Assembly (NCBI GenBank): GCA_965371355.1 | Contig: CBDUYD010000174.1 | Span: 1-6,035, forward strand | Source of the DNA: JASJHI01 sp965371355 | GTDB lineage: Bacteria > Actinomycetota > Acidimicrobiia > Acidimicrobiales > Ilumatobacteraceae | Length of the DNA stretch: 6,035 nt | Direction: 5' to 3' | Shown here: piece by piece, positions 5,884 through 6,035 of the stretch | Numbering within the stretch: position 1 is the stretch's first letter | Layout: each line of letters begins with the position of its first letter | Notes under the pieces: generated by a model | The model's database searches: none | What the model saw: only the letters and a program-made list of their open reading frames with translations | Told to the model about the DNA's origin: nothing | Translations under genes and position numbers: made by a program

Positions 5884-5924
5884 CGGGTGCTCCTCGTCCG
5901 CTGGCTCCTCATCGTGTGCTCCTC
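5879..5924. repeat. Duplicated ribosome-binding site plus start codon
   Basis: The 17-base segments 5879-5895 and 5908-5924 match at 16 positions and lie 29 bp apart. On the minus strand each reads GAGGAGCAC, then ACG or CCG, then ATGAG: a complete ribosome-binding site and start. The shorter core CATCGTGTG recurs again at 5937-5945. The spacing is not a multiple of three, so the two ATGs are in different frames. The copy at 5883 starts the 184-residue protein; the copy at 5912 starts only a 10-codon frame. Confidence 0.75.
5880..5912 (-). CDS. Possible 10-codon minigene between two overlapping genes
   Basis: An ATG at 5912 with GAGGAG 6 bases upstream opens a frame of ten codons (MRSQRTRSTR) and a stop. 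Its ATGA overlaps the stop of the upstream gene, and its own stop overlaps the ATG of the 184-residue gene, again as ATGA. If translated, it would pass ribosomes from one gene to the next. The basic peptide has no recognisable role. The simpler reading is a by-product of the duplicated start region. Confidence 0.25.
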   Translation of the reverse strand: MRSQRTRSTR

Positions 5925-6035
5925 TCGCCTTGCGTGCATCGTGTGGCGAGTGCGTCGGCCAAATCGGCGACGACGGTCATGCCGATCCGGCGGGCCTCGG
6001 ACTCGACCGAATCGGCCTCGTCGAGAGCGGCGCCG
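5909..6035 (-). CDS. C-terminal end of an unidentified protein (5' part outside window)
   Basis: One of the three minus-strand frames is open from the window edge to a TGA at 5909-5911, giving 41 residues. A second frame is also open but gives an arginine-rich string typical of a shadow, and the third has a stop. The chosen frame reads as a normal protein end: an acidic segment (ALDEADSVESEARR), a short aliphatic stretch (IGMTVVADLADALA) and a polar tail (TRCTQGERSTR). Too little is visible to assign a family. Its stop overlaps a start-like ATGA just before the 184-residue gene, so it is probably the preceding gene of the same operon. Confidence 0.6.
   Translation of the reverse strand, partial: GAALDEADSVESEARRIGMTVVADLADALATRCTQGERSTR

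Overview
The window is GC-rich DNA with G/C-dominated third codon positions, closely packed genes and many 1-4 base stop/start overlaps. This suggests a high-GC bacterium, most likely an actinomycete relative (Actinomycetota, perhaps Acidimicrobiia). The taxonomic call is an inference from composition and gene content only. There is no RNA gene, CRISPR array, insertion sequence or phage gene, and no gene-free stretch over 300 bases. The longest gap is the 111 bp between the divergent genes at 1864 and 1976.

Left part (1-1864, minus strand): a two-gene unit. The first gene, 254-1864, encodes an N-terminal NirD-like Rieske [2Fe-2S] domain fused to the FMN / [3Fe-4S] synthase domain of glutamate synthase, with no glutaminase domain. 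Its stop overlaps by 4 bases (GTGA) the GTG start of a lipoprotein with a cupredoxin-like beginning, cut by the window edge (1-257).

Middle (1865-2278): a divergent control region followed by a plus-strand gene for a small three-helix membrane protein of the GlsB/YeaQ/YmgE (transglycosylase-associated) stress family. The control region holds two near-identical 15-base direct repeats spaced exactly 21 bp apart, between candidate promoters for both directions.

Right part (2312-6035, minus strand): a compact operon read from right to left. It contains the 3' end of an unidentified gene (5909-6035), a possible 10-codon minigene created by a duplicated ribosome-binding/start region (5880-5912), and two small genes for proteins of 184 and 170 residues. 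These two look like distant paralogues of one alpha+beta family. Next is a 708-residue protein joining a DyP-type haem peroxidase to a compact catalase-like domain (2694-4820). Last is a 117-residue protein made of 25 serines at every third position followed by one membrane helix (2312-2665). The genes overlap by 1 or 4 bases or lie 28 bases apart, so they are probably co-transcribed and in part translationally coupled.

This right-hand operon is the best candidate for an undescribed system. My working picture, an inference, is a peroxide- or oxidant-handling unit: a two-haem-domain enzyme, two DyP-like accessory proteins, and a small serine-triplet-repeat membrane protein that could anchor or organise it. 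The oxidative theme, with a membrane stress protein nearby, is consistent but unproven.
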